DNA of 7,117 nt, taken from contig CALMLJ010000081.1 in NCBI GenBank assembly GCA_937868025.1, forward strand, positions 1 through 7,117, in the 5' to 3' direction. Within the stretch, counting starts at the first letter, position 1. Each line of letters starts with the position of its first letter. Of this stretch, positions 1 to 6,265 are shown in pieces. The notes under the pieces are model-generated. The model was given only the letters and a program-made list of their open reading frames with translations. It had not been told where the DNA came from and made no database searches. Position numbers and translations under genes: made by a program. The DNA is from an uncultured Acidimicrobiaceae bacterium (GTDB lineage: Bacteria; Actinomycetota; Acidimicrobiia; Acidimicrobiales; Microtrichaceae).

Positions 1-1473
1 GAGCTCGGCGCCTCCCAGAGCCAACTCCTCTGGGTCATCAACGGCTACACGATCGCCCTGGCGGCGCTCCTCATGCCGATCGGCGCGATCGGCGACCGGT
101 GGGGCCGCAAGCACGTCCTCGTCGGTGGCCTCGCCCTCTTCGTCGTTTCCAACGTCGTCGCAGCTCTCTCGACGACCGTCACCCAGCTCCTCCTCTCCCG
201 GGTCGCAGCGGGTGTCGGCGCCGCGATGATCATGCCGGTCACGCTGTCGGTCATCACCTCGAGCTTCCCCGCCGAAGACCGCGACCGGGCCGTCGGTGTG
301 TGGGCCGGCTTCGCCGGCGCCGGTGGCATCCTCGGGCTGATCACCTCGTCGATCGTCGTCGACAACTTCACCTGGCCGTGGGTGTTCGCCGCACCGGTCC
401 TCATGGCTGCGATTGCCTTCGCCATGACCCTTCGCAGCGTCCCGAACTCTCGTGAGCACAACGGTGGGCGCTTCGACACCGTCGGATCGGTCCTCTCGGC
501 GGTCGCCGTCGGTGCCTTCGTCCTCGGCATCCACGAAGGTCCCGAGCACGGCTGGACCGAGCCGCTGACGCTCGTCGGCCTCATCGTCGGCGTCGCCGCC
601 GGCATCGGGTTCGTGGTCTGGGAGCTGCGCCAGACGCACCCGCTGCTCAACATCCGGGTCTTCCGCAACCGCATGCTCGCCTCGGGTTCGCTCAACCTCA
701 TGGTCGTGTTCGCCATCATGAGTGCGCTGTTCCTGGTGCTCGTGCAGTTCATGCAGGCTGCGCTCGGGTTCACCGCACTCGGTTCGTCGGTCCGCCTCCT
801 GCCGATGGCCGCCGTGCTCATGCCGCTCTCGTCGGTGGCGCCCCTCATCGCCCGTCGGGTCGGCGTGCGGGCCATGTTCGTCGGGGGCATCTCCCTGGTC
901 GCGCTCGGGCTCGGCCTGATCGCCGGGCTCACGAGCATCAGCGGCGGCTACCTCTCGGTCCTGCCCGGCCTGATGGTCCTCGCCGTCGGTGTCGGCCTCA
1001 CGATGACACCGGGCACCGCCGCCATCACCGGTTCGCTGCCGGTGGAGGAGCAGGGCGTGGCCTCGGCGCTCAACGACACCGTCCGTGAGCTGGGCGGCGC
1101 CGTCGGCATCGCCCTCATCGGCTCGGTGCTCAGCGCCGGCTACCAGTCGTCGGTGTCCGACGCCGTCGTCGGTCTGCCGCCCCAGGCCGCTGAGGTCGTC
1201 AAGGAAGGTATCGGTGGGGCCATTGCGCTCGGGAGCCAGCTCGGCCCCCAGGGCGACGCCGTCGTGGCAGCGGCCCGCAACGCCTTCGTCGACGGCCTGG
1301 CGCTGTCGATGTGGATCAGCATGGGTCTCGCCATTGCCGCCGCGGTGTTCGCCGCAGTGTGGACGCCGAGCCGTGCCGAGGAGTTCGCTGCCCGCGACGC
1401 CGCCCGTCTCGACGACGATCTCGACCTCGAACTCGAGCTCGAGTCGGCCGCCTCCCCGCTGATCGTGACCTGA
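1..1473 (+). CDS. MFS exporter, DHA2 (EmrB/QacA-like, 14-TM) family, 5'-truncated
   Basis: Inner-membrane proton-driven drug or metabolite exporter of the major facilitator superfamily; the substrate cannot be told from sequence. The frame is open from base 1, so the true start lies upstream and roughly the first 30-50 residues (TM1) are missing; 490 residues are visible. The visible protein opens with the TM2 segment WVINGYTIALAALLMPIGAI followed by motif A, GDRWGRK (visible residues 31-37). A motif B-like segment with R67 and G71 follows in TM4. The TM5 motif C region (about 102-115) reads AGAGGILGL, so the usual GP and GG pairs of antiporters look altered. Many hydrophobic helices follow, to a last one near LALSMWISMGLAIAAAVFAA. 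The C-terminus is a long acidic cytosolic tail rich in D, L and E. An ATG at base 73 is internal to the family alignment and is not the start. The gene converges on the lipoprotein gene, with hairpins between. Confidence 0.93.
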   Translation, partial: ELGASQSQLLWVINGYTIALAALLMPIGAIGDRWGRKHVLVGGLALFVVSNVVAALSTTVTQLLLSRVAAGVGAAMIMPVTLSVITSSFPAEDRDRAVGVWAGFAGAGGILGLITSSIVVDNFTWPWVFAAPVLMAAIAFAMTLRSVPNSREHNGGRFDTVGSVLSAVAVGAFVLGIHEGPEHGWTEPLTLVGLIVGVAAGIGFVVWELRQTHPLLNIRVFRNRMLASGSLNLMVVFAIMSALFLVLVQFMQAALGFTALGSSVRLLPMAAVLMPLSSVAPLIARRVGVRAMFVGGISLVALGLGLIAGLTSISGGYLSVLPGLMVLAVGVGLTMTPGTAAITGSLPVEEQGVASALNDTVRELGGAVGIALIGSVLSAGYQSSVSDAVVGLPPQAAEVVKEGIGGAIALGSQLGPQGDAVVAAARNAFVDGLALSMWISMGLAIAAAVFAAVWTPSRAEEFAARDAARLDDDLDLELELESAASPLIVT

Positions 1474-1538
1474 GTCGTGACCCCGTTCTGGCGTCTCGGA
1501 GGAATCTGGTTCTGCCGTCGCCATCGCCGATCCTGATC

Positions 1539-1590
1539 CCGAACTTCAGGCCCACCCGTGCCCATGGTCACGGGTGGGCCTGAAGTTCGG
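1539..1590. terminator. Long hairpin between convergent genes, probable bidirectional terminator
   Basis: Bases 1539-1560 and 1569-1590 are perfect inverted repeats (22-bp arms) with an 8-nt spacer, CCCATGGT. The arm core is GGCCCACCCGTG. It lies 65 nt after the MFS stop and 44 nt beyond the lipoprotein stop on the other strand, the expected place for a terminator serving both. There is no T-tract on either side, which is common for hairpin terminators in high-GC actinobacteria. Termination itself is inferred. Confidence 0.7.
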
Positions 1591-1593
1591 TCA

Positions 1594-1615
1594 CGGTTCG
1601 GGCCCGGTTCGGGCC
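1594..1615. repeat. Tandem 11-bp repeat, two perfect copies
   Basis: The unit CGGTTCGGGCC occurs at 1594-1604 and again at 1605-1615 with no spacer. Because the unit contains half of the palindrome CGGGCCCG, the duplication is what creates the hairpin annotated at 1599-1617. It probably arose by local slippage. Confidence 0.75.
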
Positions 1616-1617
1616 CG
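1599..1617 (-). terminator. Short GC hairpin after the lipoprotein gene, probable terminator
   Basis: CGGGCCCG at 1599-1606 pairs fully with CGGGCCCG at 1610-1617 across a 3-nt loop, an 8-bp all-GC stem. It starts 17 nt beyond the stop codon of the minus-strand lipoprotein gene, so it would be the first terminator met by that transcript, before the longer hairpin at 1539-1590. There is no U-tract, so the role is inferred from position and stability. Confidence 0.5.
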
Positions 1618-1634
1618 GCCGCGACGTGGTGATG

Positions 1635-2741
1635 TCAGGGAAGGCGCGGCCAGGGATCGGTGAAGAACCGGCGGATGTGTGTCGAGCGCTTCCCGACCGG
1701 GCCGATGTCGCCGGCGGCGTAGGAGTGGAACGCCACCCGCGGCGCGCCGTCGGAGCCGACGAAGAACTCGAGGCCGCCGGGCCCGGAGCGTCCGTTCGTC
1801 GACGAGAGCCAGGGCCCGCTCGGGCGGTCGGTGCACGGCCCGGCGGGTGAGGCGCAGCGGGCGATCCCGGTGAGGTAGTCGCCGGTGTCCCAGTGGCCCG
1901 CCGAGTAGGCGAGCAGGTACGTCGACCCGTCGAAGAACATCGCCGGGTTCTCGATGAACCAGTCCTGCCAGGGCTGTTCCCGTTTGAGGATCGCGACCGC
2001 CGGACCGGATGGGTCGGCCGCTCCGTTGAGCGGAATGGACCAGATGTTGACGTTCGATCCGCCCATGGCGACGAGGAGCGTCGCCGATCCGTCGGGGCCG
2101 ATGAACACGGACGGATCGAGCGCTCCGCCCCCGTTGGTGCCACAGGTGACGGGGACAGGATCTGGTGAGTACGGTCCCGCCGGGCTCGTCGCGAGGGCCC
2201 GGCCGACGCACTGGTCGCTCTTGGAGTCCGGAACGCCCGAGCGGTGCGCCGCGAAGAACATGACGTATCGGCCGCCGATCTTCGCGACGCTCGGCGCCCA
2301 GATCTCCGCCGAGCGCGCCCAGGGCGGTGTGCCGGGCATCGCCTCGGTCGTGCGGTACGTGGCGAGGGGAGCGTCGATGTCGGCCATCGTCGCCACGGGC
2401 ACGTGCTGGTAGGTCGACGTCGAGAACACGTAGCTCACGCCGTTCTCGACGAACACCGACGGGTCGGCGGTGTTGGGGAGATTGGCCGGGCCGAGATCGA
2501 GTGGTCGCACCACGTCGCCCACGGGCGGCTTCTTTGCCGCCTCCGACAGAGCGACCAGCGCGTCGATCGCCTGCTGGCGGGTCATCACGATCTTCCAGCG
2601 GCCGCCCACGCAGCGCATGACGTGGGTGCCGTTCTCGCCCCAGTCGGTGCTGTTGCAGCGGGCGCCGGGCTTGGCCCTGATGCAGCCGGCCGTTGCCAGG
2701 AGCAGGATCGCGAGCAGCAGGGCGGTGCATCGGCGTGGCAT
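1635..2741 (-). CDS. Lipoprotein with GH43-like five-bladed beta-propeller glycoside hydrolase domain
   Basis: Probable surface-anchored enzyme acting on arabinose- or xylose-containing polysaccharide; the exact substrate is not readable. With the start at 2741 the product is 368 aa. Residues 1-20 are a type II signal peptide (MPRR, hydrophobic core, ATAGC; lipidated C20). Residues 25-55 hold a small module with C29 and C44 and a GGRW turn. The propeller follows from about residue 88. It shows the GH43 catalytic triad pattern: D93 in ADPSVF (general base), D209 in LDPSVF (pKa modulator) and E264 in IENPAMF (general acid). It also has blade motifs IWAPSVAKIGGRYVMFF and, near the end, GPGGLEFF and AFHSY (H339). 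An alternative ATG at 2801 would add 20 polar residues before the signal peptide. I prefer 2741 because the signal sequence then begins at the N-terminus and a TACGGT -10 box lies 6 nt upstream. A catalytically dead propeller binder is less likely, as all three acids are present. Confidence 0.85.
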   Translation of the reverse strand: MPRRCTALLLAILLLATAGCIRAKPGARCNSTDWGENGTHVMRCVGGRWKIVMTRQQAIDALVALSEAAKKPPVGDVVRPLDLGPANLPNTADPSVFVENGVSYVFSTSTYQHVPVATMADIDAPLATYRTTEAMPGTPPWARSAEIWAPSVAKIGGRYVMFFAAHRSGVPDSKSDQCVGRALATSPAGPYSPDPVPVTCGTNGGGALDPSVFIGPDGSATLLVAMGGSNVNIWSIPLNGAADPSGPAVAILKREQPWQDWFIENPAMFFDGSTYLLAYSAGHWDTGDYLTGIARCASPAGPCTDRPSGPWLSSTNGRSGPGGLEFFVGSDGAPRVAFHSYAAGDIGPVGKRSTHIRRFFTDPWPRLP

Positions 2742-2747
2742 CCGGTC

Positions 2748-2753
2748 ACCGTA
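2748..2753 (-). promoter_or_regulatory. -10 box (TACGGT) for a leaderless lipoprotein transcript
   Basis: On the minus strand TACGGT is followed by GACCGG and then the ATG at 2741. A TANNNT box ending 6 nt before the start codon places transcription initiation at the start codon itself. No Shine-Dalgarno sequence precedes this ATG. The same nine bases, TACGGTGAC, stand at the same spacing before the gene at 6266. I see no good -35 hexamer. Confidence 0.5.
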
Positions 2754-2887
2754 ACGGCCACGAACCTGACCCCGCTGAATACTCGTCGTTTCCGAACTCA
2801 TCTCCCCGAACGGGTGTCATGGCGGGGGGGCGGTGGTGTCGTCACGGGGGAATCCAGATGGTTGAGCCGAAGCGGAACCAGATCGGT

Positions 2888-2893
2888 TACGCT
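2888..2893 (+). promoter_or_regulatory. Candidate -10 box (TACGCT) for the PhoU/TrkA_C gene
   Basis: TACGCT lies 13 nt before the ATG at 2907, which would give a leader of about 7 nt, too short for a Shine-Dalgarno site; none is visible. A TTGAGC at 2862-2867 could serve as -35, but the 20-nt spacing is longer than usual. The promoter sits in the 165-nt divergent gap shared with the lipoprotein gene. Confidence 0.35.
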
Positions 2894-2906
2894 CCTCGGA
2901 CCGCCT

Positions 2907-4145
2907 ATGGATGAACGCCCCCGAAGTCTCAGGGCCATGTTGGCGGAGGCGAAGGACACCTCCGAACTCATGGTCGACCTGGCGTACGCCGCCGTGTATT
3001 TCAACGATCCGGGCATGTGCGAGGAAGTCGCAGCGCTCGAGAGTCGTCTCAACGATCTGGTGCAGGACATGCGGGCCGTCTGCATCCTGGCCGTCCGCCG
3101 CCCGTCGGAGGCCGAGTCGATGGCGGCCGTCCTCCAGGTCATCGGCGCGATCGAGGGCATCGGCAACGCTGCCATCGACATCACCCGCATCGTCACCCAC
3201 CGCCTCGGCATCCCCAACGAGCTGATCGGCGACCTCTCCAACGCGGAGGAGGTCTCACACCGGGTCTGGATCCGCGAGGGCAGCCACATGGCCAACCGTC
3301 CGGTGGCGGCGCTCGAGCTGCCGGTGGCGACCGGCATGCGCATCATGGCGATCCGCCGTGGGCGCTCCTGGATCAGCGAGATCGACGGCGACCTCGTCCT
3401 GCTCCCCGGCGACGTGTTGTTCCTGCGAGGGTCGCCCCCCGGCATCACCCGCCTGCACGAGCTGGCCGCAGCGCCCACGTGGAGTCCTCCTTCGGTTCCC
3501 GCTCCGGGTGCGCTCACCGACCTCGATCGCGCCGTCGACGTGTTGGTCGAGATGAAGAACATCTCCGAGGCATCGGTCGGCCTGGCCTACTCGGCCCTCG
3601 CGCTGCGCGACCGTGGCCTCGCCGCCGAGGTCGTGCACCTCGCCAATCGTCTCGACGAGATGAAGGACCACCTGCAGCTGTGGGTGTTGCGTGCGAGCGC
3701 GAGCAACGTCGACCCGTCGCCGCTGCGAGGTCTCCTGCAGCTGTCCCACGTCGCCGAGGAGTTGGGCGACCAGGCGAGCCAGATGGTGTGGCTGATCAGC
3801 GACGAGATCGAGTTCCACCCGGTGCTCGCAATGGCGCTCGGTGAGAGCGACGTGGTGGTGATGCGGGTGCCCGTCGCCGACGGCGCCGCTGTGGTCGGCA
3901 AGTCGATGGCCGACATGCAGCTCGACATCGAACCCGGGTTCCACGTCCTCGCATTGTTGCGGCGCGGCCAGTATCTCTACCGTCCCCGGCCGTTCGTGAG
4001 CTTCGAGGCGGGAGACGAGGTCATCGCTTCCGGCCCCCATGAGGGAAGACAACGGCTCGCCGAGTTGTTCGGATGGAAGCTGCTCGAGGACGACGACGAC
4101 GACGCCCTCGGCGAACCCGAACTCGTGCCGCTCCGCAGTGCTTGA
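2907..4145 (+). CDS. Duplicated PhoU-TrkA_C-PhoU-TrkA_C regulatory protein
   Basis: Cytosolic 412-aa protein, probably a ligand-responsive regulator of a membrane transporter. Order: PhoU-like helical bundle (about 8-100), TrkA_C/RCK_C domain (110-187), Pro-rich linker (188-203), second PhoU (205-303), second TrkA_C (310-390), and an acidic tail with DDDDD. The halves are homologous: AEAKDTSELMVDLAYAAV in the first aligns with VEMKNISEASVGLAYSAL in the second, and LESRLNDL with LANRLDEM. Each TrkA_C carries the family's G.....I.R strand pattern and a PGDVLFLRG or AGDEVIASG turn. No transmembrane segment or signal peptide is seen. Proteins of this make-up (COG3273 type, from memory) occur in archaea and some bacteria, often next to MgtE-like cation permeases; here no permease is adjacent. 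TrkA_C domains typically bind small ligands such as cyclic dinucleotides in other proteins, but the ligand here is unknown. ATG 2907 is chosen because the first PhoU begins directly after it; the frame is open further upstream, but that stretch is antisense to the lipoprotein gene. Confidence 0.85.
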   Translation: MDERPRSLRAMLAEAKDTSELMVDLAYAAVYFNDPGMCEEVAALESRLNDLVQDMRAVCILAVRRPSEAESMAAVLQVIGAIEGIGNAAIDITRIVTHRLGIPNELIGDLSNAEEVSHRVWIREGSHMANRPVAALELPVATGMRIMAIRRGRSWISEIDGDLVLLPGDVLFLRGSPPGITRLHELAAAPTWSPPSVPAPGALTDLDRAVDVLVEMKNISEASVGLAYSALALRDRGLAAEVVHLANRLDEMKDHLQLWVLRASASNVDPSPLRGLLQLSHVAEELGDQASQMVWLISDEIEFHPVLAMALGESDVVVMRVPVADGAAVVGKSMADMQLDIEPGFHVLALLRRGQYLYRPRPFVSFEAGDEVIASGPHEGRQRLAELFGWKLLEDDDDDALGEPELVPLRSA

Positions 4146-4164
4146 TCTGCTCCGCAGCGCCTGA
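4130..4164 (+). repeat. Direct repeat duplicating the end of the PhoU/TrkA_C gene
   Basis: GCTCCGCAGTGCTTGA at 4130-4145 (the last codons and stop) recurs as GCTCCGCAGCGCCTGA at 4149-4164, 14 of 16 bases identical with a 19-nt period. Both copies can be read as LRSA-stop, the second in another frame, and both differences would be synonymous third positions. Confidence 0.6.
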
Positions 4165-4203
4165 CCCACTGCCGCGGCACCCCCCGCTGATTGGACGATT
4201 GAC

Positions 4204-5064
4204 ATGACCGACGCGCCAGCGCTCCGACTCCTCTCGGTGCACGCCCACCCCGACGACGAGGCGTCCAAGGGGGCCGCGCTCGTCGCCCGCTACGTCGGAG
4301 AAGGGGCTCACGCGACGCTGGTGTGCTGCACCGGCGGCGAGCTCGGTTCGATCCTGAACCCGGCGATGGACCGCCCCGAGGTGGTCGAGAACCTGCCGGA
4401 GGTGCGAGCCAAGGAGCTCGAGCGTTCGGCGCAGATCATCGGGTACCAGCGGGTCGACATGCTCGGCTACAAGGACTCGGGCATGCCCGACATGCCCGAG
4501 AATGCCGACCCGGCCAACTTCGCCAACGCGCCGCTCGACGACGCCGTGCTGCGGCTGGTTCGGATCATCCGACGGGACCGCCCGCAGGTGATCCTCACCT
4601 ACGACGAGGAGCAGGGGCACTACCCCCATCCCGACCACCTGCGGACCCACGAGATCTCGGTCCACGCGTTCGACCGGGCGGGCGATCCCGACTGGTTCCC
4701 CGAGGCCGGCGACCCGTGGCAGCCGTCGAAGATGTACTACACGACGTGGGCGCGGGCCCGGATCGAGGCCACACACCAGAAGATGCTCGAACTCGGCATC
4801 GAGTCGCCGTTCCCGACGGACTGGTTCGACCGTCCGAACCTGGATCACCGGATCACCACCAAGGTCGACGTCGGGGCCTTCCTCCACATCCGCGACGAGG
4901 CGCTGCTCGCACACGCCACCCAGGTCGACCCCAACGAGAAGTTCTGGTTCGGTCTGACCCCGCAGGTCGCGGCGGCGACCTACCCGTGGGACGACTACAT
5001 CCTCGCCCGCAGCACGATCGACACGGAGCTCCCCGAGGACGACCTGTTCGCCGGTCTCCGATGA
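4204..5064 (+). CDS. mca: Mycothiol S-conjugate amidase Mca (LmbE/PIG-L family zinc amidase)
   Basis: Cytosolic zinc hydrolase that cleaves the amide bond of mycothiol S-conjugates to release a mercapturic acid (N-acetylcysteine conjugate, exported) and GlcN-Ins, which re-enters mycothiol synthesis. The 286-aa length matches Mca (just under 290 in mycobacteria). AHPDDE at 14-19 supplies zinc ligands H15 and D18 and the general base D17; HPDH at 142-145 gives H142 and the third zinc ligand H145. Mca-like rather than MshB-like features, judged from memory of the family, are ILNPAMDRPEV, DSGMPD, YPHPDH in place of YGHPDH, GDPWQPSKMYY, and HATQVDP near the C-terminus. Residue 139 is His (GHYPHPDH) where I recall Gly in mycobacterial Mca. 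The start ATG is the first in frame after the preceding gene's stop; only a weak GGA lies upstream. It follows the PhoU/TrkA_C gene by 58 nt and precedes ppk2 by 70 nt, so co-transcription is likely. MshB is the main alternative. Confidence 0.88.
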   Translation: MTDAPALRLLSVHAHPDDEASKGAALVARYVGEGAHATLVCCTGGELGSILNPAMDRPEVVENLPEVRAKELERSAQIIGYQRVDMLGYKDSGMPDMPENADPANFANAPLDDAVLRLVRIIRRDRPQVILTYDEEQGHYPHPDHLRTHEISVHAFDRAGDPDWFPEAGDPWQPSKMYYTTWARARIEATHQKMLELGIESPFPTDWFDRPNLDHRITTKVDVGAFLHIRDEALLAHATQVDPNEKFWFGLTPQVAAATYPWDDYILARSTIDTELPEDDLFAGLR

Positions 5065-5138
5065 GTGCTTCGACCCGACGGGTGAGGACTTTCGACCCTG
5101 CCATTGTGCTGAGCGGTCGCGTCAGCATGCCGGGATGA
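5061..5138 (+). CDS. Possible 25-aa coupling ORF between mca and ppk2
   Basis: A 25-codon frame, MSASTRRVRTFDPAIVLSGR then VSMPG, fills the gap between the two genes. Its ATG overlaps the mca stop as ATGA (5061-5064) and its TGA overlaps the ppk2 start as ATGA (5135-5138). Such double overlaps are typical of translational coupling and could explain why ppk2 has no evident Shine-Dalgarno site. The peptide has no recognisable domain. The same frame is open through most of mca, as is usual in GC-rich DNA, so chance is a real alternative. Confidence 0.22.
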   Translation: MSASTRRVRTFDPAIVLSGRVSMPG

Positions 5139-6232
5139 CTGACACCCGCACCGTCGATTCTGGGGATCGTGCTCCTGACCTGTCCGCCGAGGCGATCGCC
5201 GCCTTCGAAGCCCAGGAAGGTGCCGATTCGGCCGCCGGCTCGACGATCAACGCCGTGCGCGACCTGCTGCGGGGCGCCCGGGCCGACGACCTGCAGGAAG
5301 TCGCCCGCTGGCTGCAGGCCCTGATCGAGGGCCAGTCGCCCGATGAGCTGACTCAGCTCGGAACGTTGCTGGCGCAGGACGAGCCGCTGTGGGGGAGTCC
5401 CCCCGACCCCGACGACGTGATGCTGGCCGATGGCTGGCGATCGGGCGCGTACCCGTACCGGAACCTCATGTCCCGCAAGGCGTACGAACGCGAGAAGTAC
5501 CAGCTGCAGGTCGAGCTCCTGAAGCTCCAGGCCTGGTGCAAGGACACGGGGGAGCGACTCGTCATCGTGTTCGAGGGGCGTGACGCCGCCGGCAAGGGCG
5601 GGACGATCAAGCGCTTCATGGAGCACCTCAACCCTCGCGGAGCTCGCGTCGTCGCCCTCGAGAAGCCGACCGATGCCGAGCGGGGTCAGTGGTACTTCCA
5701 GCGCTACGTCCAACACCTGCCGACCGCCGGGGAGATCGTGCTGTTCGACCGCTCCTGGTACAACCGGGCCGGCGTCGAACGGGTCATGGGATTCTGCTCC
5801 GATGAGGAGTACCGCGAGTTCCTGCAGCAGGCCCCGTCGTTCGAGCAGAGCCTGGCGCGCAGCGGTGTGCGGCTCCTCAAGTTCTGGTTCTCGGTGAGTC
5901 GAGAGGAGCAGCTGCGGCGGTTCCACGAGCGGGAACGGCATCCGCTCAAGCAATGGAAGCTGTCGCCGGTCGATCTCGCCTCCCTCGACAAGTGGGACGA
6001 CTACACGCTCGCCAAGGAAACGATGTTCCTGCACACCGACACGGCGATGGCGCCGTGGACAGTCATCAAGTCGGACTGCAAGAAGCGGGCGCGGCTCAAC
6101 GCCATGAGGTTCGTGCTGCACCAGTTGCCGTACGCCGAGAAGGACGTCGAGCGCATCGGCACGCTCGATCCGTTGATCGTCGGGCGCGCCGACCTCCTGA
6201 ACGACTTCTCGGAGCGTCCGGCGACCCTGTGA
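5135..6232 (+). CDS. ppk2: Polyphosphate kinase 2, class I-like
   Basis: Cytosolic P-loop kinase that transfers phosphate from polyphosphate to a nucleoside diphosphate (ADP or GDP), and can run in reverse. In the 365-aa product the core starts near residue 108 (RNLMSRKAYEREKYQLQVEL). Walker A is GRDAAGKGG at 148-156 (K154), the Walker B-like FDRSWYNRAGVERVMGF starts at 204 (D205, R206), and the basic lid is at 261-280 (RRFHERERHPLKQWKLSPVD). The ending HQLPYAEKDVERIG with DPLIVGR is typical of one-domain class I enzymes that make NTP from NDP; class assignment is from memory. Unusually, about 105 residues precede the core: a disordered-looking start to about 35, then predicted helices (INAVRDLLRG, DLQEVARWLQALIEG, ELTQLGTLLA). 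Many class I PPK2s are near 300 aa. ATG 5135 is the only start codon in frame between the mca stop and the core's upstream helices. It is probably transcribed with mca. Confidence 0.92.
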   Translation: MTDTRTVDSGDRAPDLSAEAIAAFEAQEGADSAAGSTINAVRDLLRGARADDLQEVARWLQALIEGQSPDELTQLGTLLAQDEPLWGSPPDPDDVMLADGWRSGAYPYRNLMSRKAYEREKYQLQVELLKLQAWCKDTGERLVIVFEGRDAAGKGGTIKRFMEHLNPRGARVVALEKPTDAERGQWYFQRYVQHLPTAGEIVLFDRSWYNRAGVERVMGFCSDEEYREFLQQAPSFEQSLARSGVRLLKFWFSVSREEQLRRFHERERHPLKQWKLSPVDLASLDKWDDYTLAKETMFLHTDTAMAPWTVIKSDCKKRARLNAMRFVLHQLPYAEKDVERIGTLDPLIVGRADLLNDFSERPATL

Positions 6233-6253
6233 CCCGGCGATCCGGCCAGGGGC

Positions 6254-6259
6254 TACGGT
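6254..6259 (+). promoter_or_regulatory. -10 box (TACGGT) for a leaderless deacetylase transcript
   Basis: TACGGT is followed by GACGTC and then the GTG start at 6266, the same six-base spacing and the same TACGGTGAC sequence as before the lipoprotein gene. There is no Shine-Dalgarno sequence in the 33-nt gap after ppk2, so an internal promoter giving a leaderless mRNA would explain the start. No clear -35 box is seen, and read-through from ppk2 may also contribute. Confidence 0.45.
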
Positions 6260-6265
6260 GACGTC

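Noticed and set aside
45..938. 297-codon minus-strand frame inside the MFS gene
   Set aside because: It is antisense to a transporter with intact family motifs; the translation is rich in T, R, P and A and has no recognisable domain.
2799..2801. Alternative ATG for the lipoprotein gene at 2801, preceded directly by GGGGAG
   Set aside because: The purine run touches the ATG with no spacing, and the extra 20 residues are polar and would bury the signal peptide. The 2741 start is favoured but not proven.
2821..2850. G-rich stretch that might form a G-quadruplex in the divergent promoter gap
   Set aside because: Runs are uneven and mostly two Gs apart from one long run. In GC-rich DNA this is weak evidence.
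2244..2906. Upstream extension of the PhoU/TrkA_C frame, giving a 633-aa protein
   Set aside because: The added part is antisense to the GH43-like lipoprotein and is rich in R, H and G with no domain. The real start at 2907 fits the first PhoU helix.
4170..4179. Perfect palindrome TGCCGCGGCA between the PhoU/TrkA_C gene and mca
   Set aside because: It has no loop, so it is not a terminator. Ten-base palindromes are common in GC-rich gaps and no matching site is seen elsewhere in the window.
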